A stretch of DNA of 64,000 nt. Origin: Hydractinia symbiolongicarpus. Lineage: Eukaryota; Cnidaria; Hydrozoa; Anthoathecata; Hydractiniidae. Below the pieces are notes generated by a model. That model worked only from the letters and a program-made list of their open reading frames with translations. It ran no database searches and was not told the DNA's origin. The position numbers were made by a program, and so were the translations under genes. The DNA lies in contig NC_079876.1 in assembly GCF_029227915.1 (NCBI RefSeq), forward strand, positions 1,614,001 to 1,678,000. The letters are read 5' to 3'. Position 1 is the stretch's first letter. The number at the start of each line of letters is the position of its first letter. Below, piece by piece: positions 52,125 to 63,868 of the stretch.

Positions 52125-53344
52125 AAAACCCGCGATTTCCCGTAAATCCCGGGCTTGGCCCGTATAGTCGAATGTATACAAAGAAAGTACCCTGTGAGTA
52201 AACTCATTTCCAGAACGATTTTTTAAATTATTTTTTCACCACTAAAACGCATAAGACTTGTAGTTTTTAAAAATGTTTTCATTTTTGATGAGACGCTGAA
52301 TAAAAGAAGTTTAATCGCCGGCAAACGAAATCCCGCGTTTTCCCGTAAATCTGGGGCTTGGCTCGTATAGTCGAATGTATACAAAGAAAGTACCCAGGGA
52401 GTAAACTCATTTCCCGAAAGATTTTTTAAATTTTTTTTTCACCACTAAAACGTATGAGACTTGTAGTTTTCAAAAATGTTTTCATTTTTGATGAGACGCT
52501 TAATGAAAGAGGTTTAATCGCCGGAAAACGAAAACCCGCGATTTCCCGTAAATCTCGGGCTTGGCCCGTATAGTCGAATGTATACAAAGAAAGTACCCTG
52601 TGAGTAAACTCATTTCCAGAACGATTTTTTAAATTATTTTTTTCACCACTAAAACGCATAAGACTTGTAGTTTTTTAAAATGTTTTCATTTTTGATGAGA
52701 CGCTGAATAAAAGAAGTTTAATCGCCGGCAAACGAAAACCCGCGATTTCCCGTAAATCCCGGGCTTGGCCCGTATAGTCGAATGTATACAAAGAAAGTAC
52801 CCTGTGAGTAAACTCATTTCCAGAACGATTTTTTAAATTATTTTTTCACCACTAAAACGCATAAGACTTGTAGTTTTTAAAAATGTTTTCATTTTTGATG
52901 AGACGCTGAATAAAAGAAGTTTAATCGCCGGCAAACGAAATCCCGCGTTTTCCCGTAAATCTGGGGCTTGGCTCGTATAGTCGAATGTATACAAAGAAAG
53001 TACCCAGGGAGTAAACTCATTTCCCGAAAGATTTTTTAAATTTTTTTTTCACCACTAAAACGTATGAGACTTGTAGTTTTCAAAAATGTTTTCATTTTTG
53101 ATGAGACGCTTAATGAAAGAGGTTTAATCGCCGGAAAACGAAAACCCGCGATTTCCCGTAAATCTCGGGCTTGGCCCGTATAGTCGAATGTATACAAAGA
53201 AAGTACCCTGTGAGTAAACTCATTTCCAGAACGATTTTTTAAATTATTTTTTTCACCACTAAAACGCATAAGACTTGTAGTTTTTTAAAATGTTTTCATT
53301 TTTGATGAGACGCTGAATAAAAGAAGTTTAATCGCCGGCAAACG
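52125..53344 (+). repeat. Tandem duplication of a 3-monomer block (610 bp)
   Basis: Copies at about 52,125-52,734 and 52,735-53,344 each contain the CGCATAAG, TCTGGGGCTTGGCTCG plus CCCGAAAG plus CGTATGAG, and AATCTCGGGC monomers. A truncated version of the same arrangement is at about 57,590-58,500, where it ends in a chimeric monomer. Confidence 0.8.
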
Positions 53345-53894
53345 AAAACCCGCGATTTCCCGTAAATCCCGGCTTGGCCCGTATAGTCAAAAGTATACAA
53401 AGAAAGTACCCAGGGAGTAAACTCATTTCCCGAACGATTTTTTAAATTATTTTTTCACCACTAAAACGCATGAGACTTGTAGTTTTCAAAAATGTTTTTA
53501 TTTTTGATGAGACTCTGAATAATAGAAGTTTAATCGCCGGCAAACGAAAACCCGCGATTTCCCGTAAATCCCGGCTTGGCCCGTATAGTCAAAAGTATAC
53601 AAAGAAAGTACCCAGGGAGTAAACTCATTTCCCGAACGATTTTTTAAATTATTTTTTCACCACTAAAACGCATGAGACTTGTAGTTTTCAAAAATGTTTT
53701 CATTTTTGATGAGACTCTGAATAAAAGAAGTTTAATCGCCGGCAAACGAAAACCCGCGATTTCCCGTAAATCCCGGCTTGGCCCGTATAGTCAAAAGTGT
53801 ACAAAGAAAGTACCCAGGGAGTAAACTCATTTCCCGAACGATTTTTTAAATTATTTTTTCACCACTAAAACGCATGAGACATGTAGTTTTTAAA

Positions 53895-56302
53895 AATGTT
53901 TTCATTTTTGATGAGACGCTGAATAAAAGAAGTTTAATCGCCGGCAAACGAAAACCCGCGATTTCCCGTAAATCCCGGGCTTGGCACGTATAGTCGAATG
54001 TATACAAAGAAAGTACCCTGTGAGTAAACTCATTTCCAGAACGATTTTTTAAATTACTTTTTCACCACTAAAGCCCATGAGACTTGTAGTTTTTAAAAAT
54101 GTTTTCATTTTTGATGAGACGCTGAATAAAAGAAGTTTAATCGCCGGCAAACGAAAACTCGCGATTTCCCGTAAATCCCGGCTTGGCCCGTATAGTCAAA
54201 AGCATACAAAGAAAGTACCCAGGGAGTAAACTCATTTCTCGAACGATATTTTAAATTATTTTTTCACCACTAAAACGCATGAGACTTGCAGTTTTCAAAA
54301 ATGTTTTCATTTTTGATGAGACGCTGAATAAAACAGTTTAATCGCCGAGAAACGAAAACCTGCGATTTCCCTAAATCCCGGACTCGGCCCGTATAGTCGC
54401 ATGTATACGAAGAAAGTACCCTGTGAGTAAACTCATTTCCAGAACGATTTTTTAAATTATTTTTTCACCACTAAAACGCATAAGACTTGTAGTTTTTAAA
54501 AATGTTTTCATTTTTGATGAGACGCTGAATAAAAGAAGTTTAATCGCCGGCAAACGAGAACCTGCGATTTCCCGTAAATCCCGGCTTGGCCGGTATAGTC
54601 GAATGTATACAAAGAAAGTAACCTGTGAGTAAACTCATTTCCAGAACGATTTTTTAAATTATTTTTTTCACCACTAAAACGCATAAGACTTGTAGTTTTT
54701 TAAAATGTTTTCATTTTTGATGAGACGCTGAATAAAAGAAGTTTAATCGCCGGCAAACGAAAACCCGCGATTTCCCGTAAATCCCGGCTTGGCCCGTATA
54801 GTCAAAAGTATACAAAGAAAGTACCCAGGGAGTAAACTCATTTCCCGAACGATTTTTTAAATTATTTTTTCACCACTAAAACGCATGAGACATGTAGTTT
54901 TTAAAAATGTTTTCATTTTTGATGAGACGCTGAATAAAAGAAGTTTAATCGCCGGCAAACGAAAACCCGCGATTTCCCGTAAATCCCGGGCTTGGCACGT
55001 ATAGTCGAATGTATACAAAGAAAGTACCCTGTGAGTAAACTCATTTCCAGAACGATTTTTTAAATTACTTTTTCACCACTAAAGCCCATGAGACTTGTAG
55101 TTTTTAAAAATGTTTTCATTTTTGATGAGACGCTGAATAAAAGAAGTTTAATCGCCGGCAAACGAAAACCTGGGATTTCCCGTGAATCCCGAACTCGGCC
55201 TGTATAGTCAAAAGTATACAAAGAAAGTACCCGGGGTGTAAACTCATTTCCCGAACGATTTTTTAAATTATTATTTCACCACTAAAGCCCATGAGGCTTG
55301 TAGTTTTTAAAAATGTTTTCATTTTTGATGAGACGCTGAATAAAAGAAGTTTAATCGCCGGCAAACGAAAACCCGCGATTTCCCGTAAATCCCGGGCTTG
55401 GCACGTATAGTCGAATGTATACAAAGAAAGTACCCTGTGAGTAAACTCATTTCCAGAACGATTTTTTAAATTACTTTTTCACCACTAAAGCCCATGAGAC
55501 TTGTAGTTTTTAAAAATGTTTTCATTTTTGATGAGACGCTGAATAAAAGAAGTTTAATCGCCGGCAAACGAAAACTCGCGATTTCCCGTAAATCCCGGCT
55601 TGGCCCGTATAGTCAAAAGCATACAAAGAAAGTACCCAGGGAGTAAACTCATTTCTCGAACGATATTTTAAATTATTTTTTCACCACTAAAACGCATGAG
55701 ACTTGCAGTTTTCAAAAATGTTTTCATTTTTGATGAGACGCTGAATAAAACAGTTTAATCGCCGAGAAACGAAAACCTGCGATTTCCCTAAATCCCGGAC
55801 TCGGCCCGTATAGTCGCATGTATACGAAGAAAGTACCCTGTGAGTAAACTCATTTCCAGAACGATTTTTTAAATTATTTTTTCACCACTAAAACGCATAA
55901 GACTTGTAGTTTTTAAAAATGTTTTCATTTTTGATGAGACGCTGAATAAAAGAAGTTTAATCGCCGGCAAACGAGAACCTGCGATTTCCCGTAAATCCCG
56001 GCTTGGCCGGTATAGTCGAATGTATACAAAGAAAGTACCCTGTGAGTAAACTCATTTCCAGAACGATTTTTTAAATTATTTTTTTTCACCACTAAAACGC
56101 ATAAGACTTGTAGTTTTTTAAAATGTTTTCATTTTTGATGAGACGCTGAATAAAAGAAGTTTAATCGCCGGCAAACGAAAACCCGCGATTTCCCGTAAAT
56201 CCCGGCTTGGCCCGTATAGTCAAAAGTATACAAAGAAAGTACCCAGGGAGTAAACTCATTTCCCGAACGATTTTTTAAATTATTTTTTCACCACTAAAAC
56301 GC
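53895..56302 (+). repeat. 7-monomer duplication (1,417 bp spacing): 53,895-54,885 and 55,312-56,302
   Basis: Both copies run through GGCACGTATAG with TTACTTTTTC, GAAAACTCGCG with AAAAGCATAC, TTGCAG (54,286 and 55,703), AATAAAACAG, GTATACGAAGAAAG, and GGCCGGTATAG. They differ near 54,617 (AGTAACCTG) versus 56,035 (AGTACCCTG). The isolated domain-1-type monomer lies between them. Confidence 0.78.
55154..55356 (+). repeat. Isolated domain-1-type monomer inside domain 3
   Basis: This 203-bp monomer has CCCGGGGTGTAAACTC, AAATTATTATTTCACC and CTAAAGCCCATGAG, a combination otherwise found only in domain 1, more than 41 kb to the left. It also has several changes not seen in other copies: CCTGGGATT, CCCGTGAATCCCGAACTCGG, GGCCTGTATAG and CATGAGGCTTG. 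Both neighbours are the same GGCACGTATAG and TTACTTTTTC type. It could be a survivor of an older array or a long-range transfer followed by mutation; the private changes favour an old copy. Confidence 0.85.
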
Positions 56303-59300
56303 ATGAGACTTGTAGTTTTCAAAAATGTTTTCATTTTTGATGAGACGCTGAATAAAAGAAGTTTAATCGCCGGCAAACGAAAAGCCGCGATTTCCCGTAA
56401 ATCCCGGGCTTGGCACGTATAGTCGAATGTATACAAAGAAAGTACCCTGTGGGTAAACTCAATTCCAGAACGATTTTTTAAATTACTTTTTCACCACTAA
56501 AGCCGATGAGACTTGTAGTTTTTAAAAATGTTTTCATTTTTGATGAGACGCTGAATAAAAGAAGTTTAATCGCCGGCAAACGAAAACCCGCGATTTCCCG
56601 TAAATCCCGGCTTGGCCCGTATAGTCAAAAGCATACAAAGAAAGTACCCAGGGAGTAAACTCATTTCTCCAACGATATTTTAAATTATTTTTTCACCACT
56701 AAAACGCATGAGACTTGTAGTTTTCAAAAATGTTTCCATTTTTGATGAGACGCTGAATAAAAGCAGTTTAATCGCCGAGAAACGAAAACCTGCGATTTCC
56801 CTAAATCCCAGACTCGGCCCGTATAGTCGCATGTATACAAAGAAAGTACCCTGTGAGTAAACTCATTTCCAGAACGATTTTTTAAATTATTTTTTCACCA
56901 CTAAAACGCATAAGACTTGTAGTTTTTAAAAATGTTTTCATTTTTGATGAGACGCTGAATAAAAGAAGTTTAATCGCCGGCAAACGAGAACCCGCGATTT
57001 CCCGTAAATCCCGGCTTGGCCCGTATAGTCAAAAGTATACAAAGAAAGTGCCCAGGGAGTAAACTCATTTCCCGAACGATTTTTTAAATTATTTTTTCAC
57101 CACTAAAACGCATGAGACTTGTAGTTTTTAAAAGTGTTTTCATTTTTGATGAGACGCTTAATGAAAGAGGTTTAATCGCCGGCAAACGAAATGCCGCGTT
57201 TTCCCGTAAATCCGGGGCTTGGCCCGTATAGTCGAATGTATACAAAGAAAGTACCCAGGGAGTAAACTCATTTCCCGAACAATTTTTTAAATTTTTTTTT
57301 CACCACTAAAACGTATGAGACTTGTAGTGTTCAAAAATGTTTTCATTTTTGATGAGACGCTTAATGAAAGAGGTTTAATCGCCGGAAAACAAAAACCCGC
57401 GATTTCCCGTAAATCCCGGGCTTGGCCCGTATAGTCGAATGTATACAAAGAAAGTACCCTGTGAGTAAACTCATTTCCAGAACGATTTTTTAAATTATTT
57501 TTTTCACCACTAAAACGCATAAGACTTGTAGTTTTTAAAAATGTTTTCATTTTTGATGAGACGCTGAATAAAAGAAGTTTAATCGCCGGAAAACGAAAAC
57601 CCGCGATTTCCCGTAAATCCCGGGCTTGGCCCGTATAGTCGAATGTATACAAAGAAAGTACCCTGTGAGTAAACTCATTTCCAGAACGATTTTTTAAATT
57701 ATTTTTTCACCACTAAAACGCATAAGACTTGTAGTTTTTAAAAATGTTTTCATTTTTGATGAGACGCTGAATAAAAGAAGTTTAATCGCCGGCAAACGAA
57801 ATCCCGCGTTTTCCCGTAAATCTGGGGCTTGGCTCGTATAGTCGAATGTATACAAAGAAAGTACCCAGGGAGTAAACTCATTTCCCGAAAGATTTTTTAA
57901 ATTTTTTTTCACCACTAAAACGTATGAGACTTGTAGTTTTCAAAAATGTTTTCATTTTTGATGAGACGCTTAATGAAAGAGGTTTAATCGCCGGAAAACG
58001 AAAACCCGCGATTTCCCGTAAATCTCGGGCTTGGCCCGTATAGTCGAATGTATACAAAGAAAGTACCCTGTGAGTAAACTCATTTCCAGAACGATTTTTT
58101 AAATTATTTTTTTCACCACTAAAACGCATAAGACTTGTAGTTTTTTAAAATGTTTTCATTTTTGATGAGACGCTGAATAAAAGAAGTTTAATCGCCGGCA
58201 AACGAAAACCCGCGATTTCCCGTAAATCCCGGGCTTGGCCCGTATAGTCGAATGTATACAAAGAAAGTACCCTGTGAGTAAACTCATTTCCAGAACGATT
58301 TTTTAAATTATTTTTTCACCACTAAAACGCATAAGACTTGTAGTTTTTAAAAATGTTTTCATTTTTGATGAGACGCTGAATAAAAGAAGTTTAATCGCCG
58401 GCAAACGAAATCCCGCGTTTTCCCGTAAATCTGGGGCTTGGCTCGTATAGTCGAATGTATACAAAGAAAGTACCCAGGGAGTAAACTCATTTCCCGAAAG
58501 ATTTTTTAAATTATTTTTTCACCACTAAAACGCATGAGACTTGTAGTTTTCAAAAATGTTTTTATTTTTGATGAGACTCTGAATAATAGAAGTTTAATCG
58601 CCGGCAAACGAAAACCCGCGATTTCCCGTAAATCCCGGCTTGGCCCGTATAGTCAAAAGTGTACAAAGAAAGTACCCAGGGAGTAAACTCATTTCCCGAA
58701 CGATTTTTTAAATTATTTTTTCACCACTAAAACGCATGAGACATGTAGTTTTTAAAAATGTTTTCATTTTTGATGAGACGCTGAATAAAAGAAGTTTAAT
58801 CGCCGGCAAACGAAAACCCGCGTTTTCCCGTAAATCTGGGGCTTGGCCCGCATAGTCGAATGTATACAAAGAAAGTACCCAGGGAGTAAACTCATTTCCC
58901 GAAAGATTTTTTAAATTTTTTTTTCACCACTAAAACGTATGAGACTTGTAGTTTTCAAAAATGTTTTCATTTTTGATGAGACGCTTAATGAAAGAGGTTT
59001 AATCGCCGGAAAACGAAAACCCGCGATTTCCCGTAAATCTCGGGCTTGGCCCGTATAGTCGAATGTATACAAAGAAAGTACCCTGTGAGTAAACTCATTT
59101 CCAGAACGATTTTTTAAATTATTTTTTTCACCACTAAAACGCATAAGACTTGTAGTTTTTTAAAATGTTTTCATTTTTGATGAGACGCTGAATAAAAGAA
59201 GTTTAATCGCCGGCAAACGAAAACCCGCGATTTCCCGTAAATCCCGGCTTGGCCCGTATAGTCAAAAGTATACAAAGAAAGTACCCAGGGAGTAAACTCA

Positions 59301-62300
59301 TTTCCCGAACGATTTTTTAAATTATTTTTTCACCACTAAAACGCATGAGACTTGTAGTTTTCAAAAATGTTTTCATTTTTGATGAGACGCTGAATAAAAG
59401 AAGTTTAATCGCCGGCAAACGAAAAGCCGCGATTTCCCGTAAATCCCGGCTTGGCCCGTATAGTCAAAAGTGTACAAAGAAAGTACCCAGGGAGTAAACT
59501 CATTTCCCGAACGATTTTTTAAATTATTTTTTCACCACTAAAACGCATGAGACATGTAGTTTTTAAAAATGTTTTCATTTTTGATGAGACGCTGAATAAA
59601 AGAAGTTTAATCGCCGGCAAACGAAAACCCGCGATTTCCCGTAAATCCCGGGCTTGGCACGTATAGTCGAATGTATACAAAGAAAGTACCCTGTGAGTAA
59701 ACTCATTTCCAGAACGATTTTTTAAATTACTTTTTCACCACTAAAGCCCATGAGACTTGTAGTTTTTAAAAATGTTTTCATTTTTGATGAGACGCTGAAT
59801 AAAAGAAGTTTAATCGCCGGCAAACGAAAACTCGCGATTTCCCGTAAATCCCGGCTTGGCCCGTATAGTCAAAAGCATACAAAGAAAGTACCCAGGGAGT
59901 AAACTCATTTCTCGAACGATATTTTAAATTATTTTTTCACCACTAAAACGCATGAGACTTGCAGTTTTCAAAAATGTTTTCATTTTTGATGAGACGCTGA
60001 ATAAAACAGTTTAATCGCCGAGAAACGAAAACCTGCGATTTCCCTAAATCCCGGACTCGGCCCGTATAGTCGCATGTATACGAAGAAAGTACCCTGTGAG
60101 TAAACTCATTTCCAGAACGATTTTTTAAATTATTTTTTCACCACTAAAACGCATAAGACTTGTAGTTTTTAAAAATGTTTTCATTTTTGATGAGACGCTG
60201 AATAAAAGAAGTTTAATCGCCGGCAAACGAGAACCCGCGATTTCCCGTAAATCCCGGCTTGGCCGGTATAGTCGAATGTATACAAAGAAAGTAACCTGTG
60301 AGTAAACTCATTTCCAGAACGATTTTTTAAATTATTTTTTTCACCACTAAAACGCATAAGACTTGTAGTTTTTTAAAATGTTTTCATTTTTGATGAGACG
60401 CTGAATAAAAGAAGTTTAATCGCCGGCAAACGAAAACCCGCGATTTCCCGTAAATCCCGGCTTGGCCCGTATAGTCAAAAGTATACAAAGAAAGTACCCA
60501 GGGAGTAAACTCATTTCCCGAACGATTTTTTAAATTATTTTTTCACCACTAAAACGCATGAGACTTGTAGTTTTCAAAAATGTTTTCATTTTTGATGAGA
60601 CGCTGAATAAAAGAAGTTTAATCGCCGGCAAACGAAAAGCCGCGATTTCCCGTAAATCCCGGGCTTGGCACGTATAGTCGAATGTATACAAAGAAAGTAC
60701 CCTGTGGGTAAACTCAATTCCAGAACGATTTTTTAAATTACTTTTTCACCACTAAAGCCGATGAGACTTGTAGTTTTTAAAAATGTTTTCATTTTTGATG
60801 AGACGCGGAATAAAAGAAGTTTAATCGCCGGCAAACGAAAACCCGCGATTTCCCGTAAATCCCGGCTTGGCCCGTATAGTCAAAAGCATACAAAGAAAGT
60901 ACCCAGGGAGTAAACTCATTTCTCCAACGATATTTTAAATTATTTTTTCACCACTAAAACGCATGAGACTTGTAGTTTTCAAAAATGTTTTCATTTTTGA
61001 TGAGACGCTGAATAAAAGCAGTTTAATCGCCGAGAAACGAAAACCTGCGATTTCCCTAAATCCCAGACTCGGCCCGTATAGTCGCATGTATACAAAGAAA
61101 GTACCCTGTGAGTAAACTCATTTCCAGAACGATTTTTTAAATTATTTTTTCACCACTAAAACGCATAAGACTTGTAGTTTTTAAAAATGTTTTCATTTTT
61201 GATGAGACGCTGAATAAAAGAAGTTTAATCGCCGGCAAACGAGAACCCGCGATTTCCCGTAAATCCCGGCTTGGCCCGTATAGTCAAAAGTATACAAAGA
61301 AAGTACCCAGGGAGTAAACTCATTTCCCGAACGATTTTTTAAATTATTTTTTCACCACTAAAACGCATGAGACTTGTAGTTTTTAAAAGTGTTTTCATTT
61401 TTGATGAGACGCTTAATGAAAGAGGTTTAATCGCCGGCAAACGAAATGCCGCGTTTTCCCGTAAATCCGGGGCTTGGCCCGTATAGTCGAATGTATACAA
61501 AGAAAGTACCCAGGGAGTAAACTCATTTCCCGAACAATTTTTTAAATTTTTTTTTCACCACTAAAACGTATGAGACTTGTAGTGTTCAAAAATGTTTTCA
61601 TTTTTGATGAGACGCTTAATGAAAGAGGTTTAATCGCCGGAAAACAAAAACCCGCGATTTCCCGTAAATCCCGGGCTTGGCCCGTATAGTCGAATGTATA
61701 CAAAGAAAGTACCCTGTGAGTAAACTCATTTCCAGAACGATTTTTTAAATTATTTTTTTCACCACTAAAACGCATAAGACTTGTAGTTTTTAAAAATGTT
61801 TTCATTTTTGATGAGACGCTGAATAAAAGAAGTTTAATCGCCGGAAAACGAAAACCCGCGATTTCCCGTAAATCCCGGGCTTGGCCCGTATAGTCGAATG
61901 TATACAAAGAAAGCACCCTGTGAGTAAACTCATTTCCAGAACGATTTTTTAAATTATTTTTTCACCACTAAAACGCATAAGACTTGTAGTTTTTAAAAAT
62001 GTTTTCATTTTTGATGAGACGCTGAATAAAAGAAGTTTAATCGCCGGCAAACGAAATCCCGCGTTTTCCCGTAAATCTGGGGCTTGGCCCGTATAGTCGA
62101 ATGTATACAAAGAAAGTACCCAGGGAGTAAACTCATTTCCCGAAAGATTTTTTAAATTTTTTTTTCACCACTAAAACGTATGAGACTTGTAGTTTTCAAA
62201 AATGTTTTCATTTTTGATGAGACGCTTAATGAAAGAGGTTTAATCGCCGGAAAACACGAAAACCCGCGATTTCCCGTAAATCCCGGGCTTGGCCCGTATA

Positions 62301-62480
62301 GTCGAATGCATACAAAGAAAGTACCCTGTGAGTAAACTCATTTCCAGAACGATTTTTTAAATTATTTTTTTCACCACTAAAACGCATAAGACTTGTAGTT
62401 TTTTAAAATGTTTTCATTTTTGATGAGACGCTGAATAAAAGAAGTTTAATCGCCGGCAAACGAAAACCCGCGATTTCCCG
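55312..62480 (+). repeat. 2.9-kb duplication at 4,255 bp (21 monomers): 55,312-58,225 and 59,567-62,480
   Basis: Offset of 4,255-4,256 bp for TTGCAG (55,703 and 59,959), CCCTGTGGGTAAACTCAATT (56,448 and 60,703), TTTCTCCAACGATATTTT and GTGTTC (57,327 and 61,582). Copies differ by single bases such as GACGCGGAATAAAAG near 60,805, AGCACCCTG near 61,912, and a two-base insertion (GGAAAACACGAAAACC) near 62,255. Confidence 0.82.
58480..58600 (+). other. Chimeric joint at 58,501-58,511, in the A/T block
   Basis: CCCGAAAG normally leads to ATTTTTTAAAT with a long T-run and CGTATGAG. Here it leads to AAATTATTTTTTCACC, CGCATGAG, TGTTTTTATTTTTGATGAG and GACTCTGAATAATAG, which elsewhere (near 53,490-53,525) follows CCCGAACG. 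The switch lies in ATTTTTTAAAT. Confidence 0.8.
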
Positions 62481-63868
62481 TAAATCCCGGCTTGGCCCGT
62501 ATAGTCAAAAGTATACAAAGAAAGTACCCAGGGAGTAAACTCATTTCCCGAACGATTTTTTAAATTATTTTTTCACCACTAAAACGCATGAGACTTGTAG
62601 TTTTCAAAAATGTTTTCATTTTTGATGAGACTCTGAATAAAAGAAGTTTAATCGCCGGCAAACGAAAACCCGCGATTTCCCGTAAATCCCGGGCTTGGCA
62701 CGTATAGTCGAATGTATACAAAGAAAGTACCCTGTGAGTAAACTCATTTCCAGAACGATTTTTTAAATTACTTTTTCACCACTAAAGCCCATGAGACTTG
62801 TAGTTTTTAAAAATGTTTTCATTTTTGATGAGACGCTGAATAAAAGAAGTTTAATCGCCGGCAAACGAAATCCCGCGATTTCCCGTAAATCCCGGGCTTG
62901 GCCCGTATAGTCGAATGTATACAAAGAAAGTACCCTGTGAGTAAACTCATTTCCAGAACGATTTTTTAAATTATTTTTTTCACCACTAAAACGCATAAGA
63001 CTTGTAGTTTTTTAAAATGTTTTCATTTTTGATGAGACGCTGAATAAAAGAAGTTTAATCGCCGGCAAACGAAAACCCGCGATTTCCCGTAAATCCCGGC
63101 TTGGCCCGTATAGTCAAAAGTATACAAAGAAAGTACCCAGGGAGTAAACTCATTTCCCGAACGATTTTTTAAATTATTTTTTCACCACTAAAGCCCATGA
63201 GACTTGTAGTTTTTAAAAATGTTTTCATTTTTGATGAGACGCTGAATAAAAGAAGTTTAATCGCCGGCAAACGAAAACCCGCGATTTCCCGTAAATCCCG
63301 GCTTGGCCCGTATAGTCAAAAGTATACAAAGAAAGTACCCAGGGAGTAAACTCATTTCCCGAACGATTTTTTAAATTATTTTTCACCACTAAAACGCATG
63401 AGACTTGTAGTTTTCAAAAATGTTTTCATTTTTGATGAGACTCTGAATAAAAGAAGTTTAATCGCCGGCAAACGAAAACCCGCGATTTCCCGTAAATCCC
63501 GGGCTTGGCACGTATAGTCGAATGTATACAAAGAAAGTACCCTGTGAGTAAACTCATTTCCAGAACGATTTTTTAAATTACTTTTTCACCACTAAAGCCC
63601 ATGAGACTTGTAGTTTTTAAAAATGTTTTCATTTTTGATGAGACGCTGAATAAAAGAAGTTTAATCGCCGGCAAACGAAAACCCGCGATTTCCCGTAAAT
63701 CCCGGCTTGGCCCGTATAGTCAAAAGCATACAAAGAAAGTACCCAGGGAGTAAACTCATTTCTCGAACGATATTTTAAATTATTTTTTCACCACTAAAAC
63801 GCATGAGACTTGTAGTTTTCAAAAATGTTTTCATTTTTGATGAGACGCTGAATAAAAGCAGTTTAATC

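Larger units (their letters stand above)
48960..54420 (+). repeat. 14-monomer (~2.84 kb) related blocks
   Basis: GTGTTC at 49,020 and 51,856 (2,836 bp) and TTGCAG at 51,448 and 54,286 (2,838 bp) show a 14-monomer offset at both ends. In the middle the right copy is three monomers longer because of the 52,125-53,344 duplication, and correspondingly shorter elsewhere: the TGTTTTTATTTTTGATGAG marker is offset by 3,447 bp. Confidence 0.68.
19221..61595 (+). repeat. Marker monomer GTAGTGTTC, eleven dispersed copies
   Basis: A GTTTTC to GTGTTC change defines one monomer type (GAAATNCCGCGTTTTCCCG upstream, usually CCCGAACAATTTTTTAAAT with a long T-run, then CGTATGAG). GTGTTC occurs at 19,221, 29,151, 31,382, 33,207, 35,841, 40,912, 45,978, 49,020, 51,856, 57,327 and 61,582. 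Spacings correspond to 49, 11, 9, 13, 25, 25, 15, 14, 27 and 21 monomers. It is a useful ruler for aligning the irregular blocks of domains 2 and 3, and suggests all eleven descend from one mutated monomer. Confidence 0.85.

Noticed and set aside
110-62996. Dozens of open frames of 60-144 codons, almost all on the minus strand, with recurring peptides such as KMKTFLKTTSLMRFSGEK
   Set aside because: They are translations of the same monomer. Because 203 is not a multiple of 3 the frame changes in each unit and returns after three. Their ends follow monomer indels, their starts vary, and no domain, signal or codon bias is seen. The strand bias only reflects where stop codons fall in the repeat.
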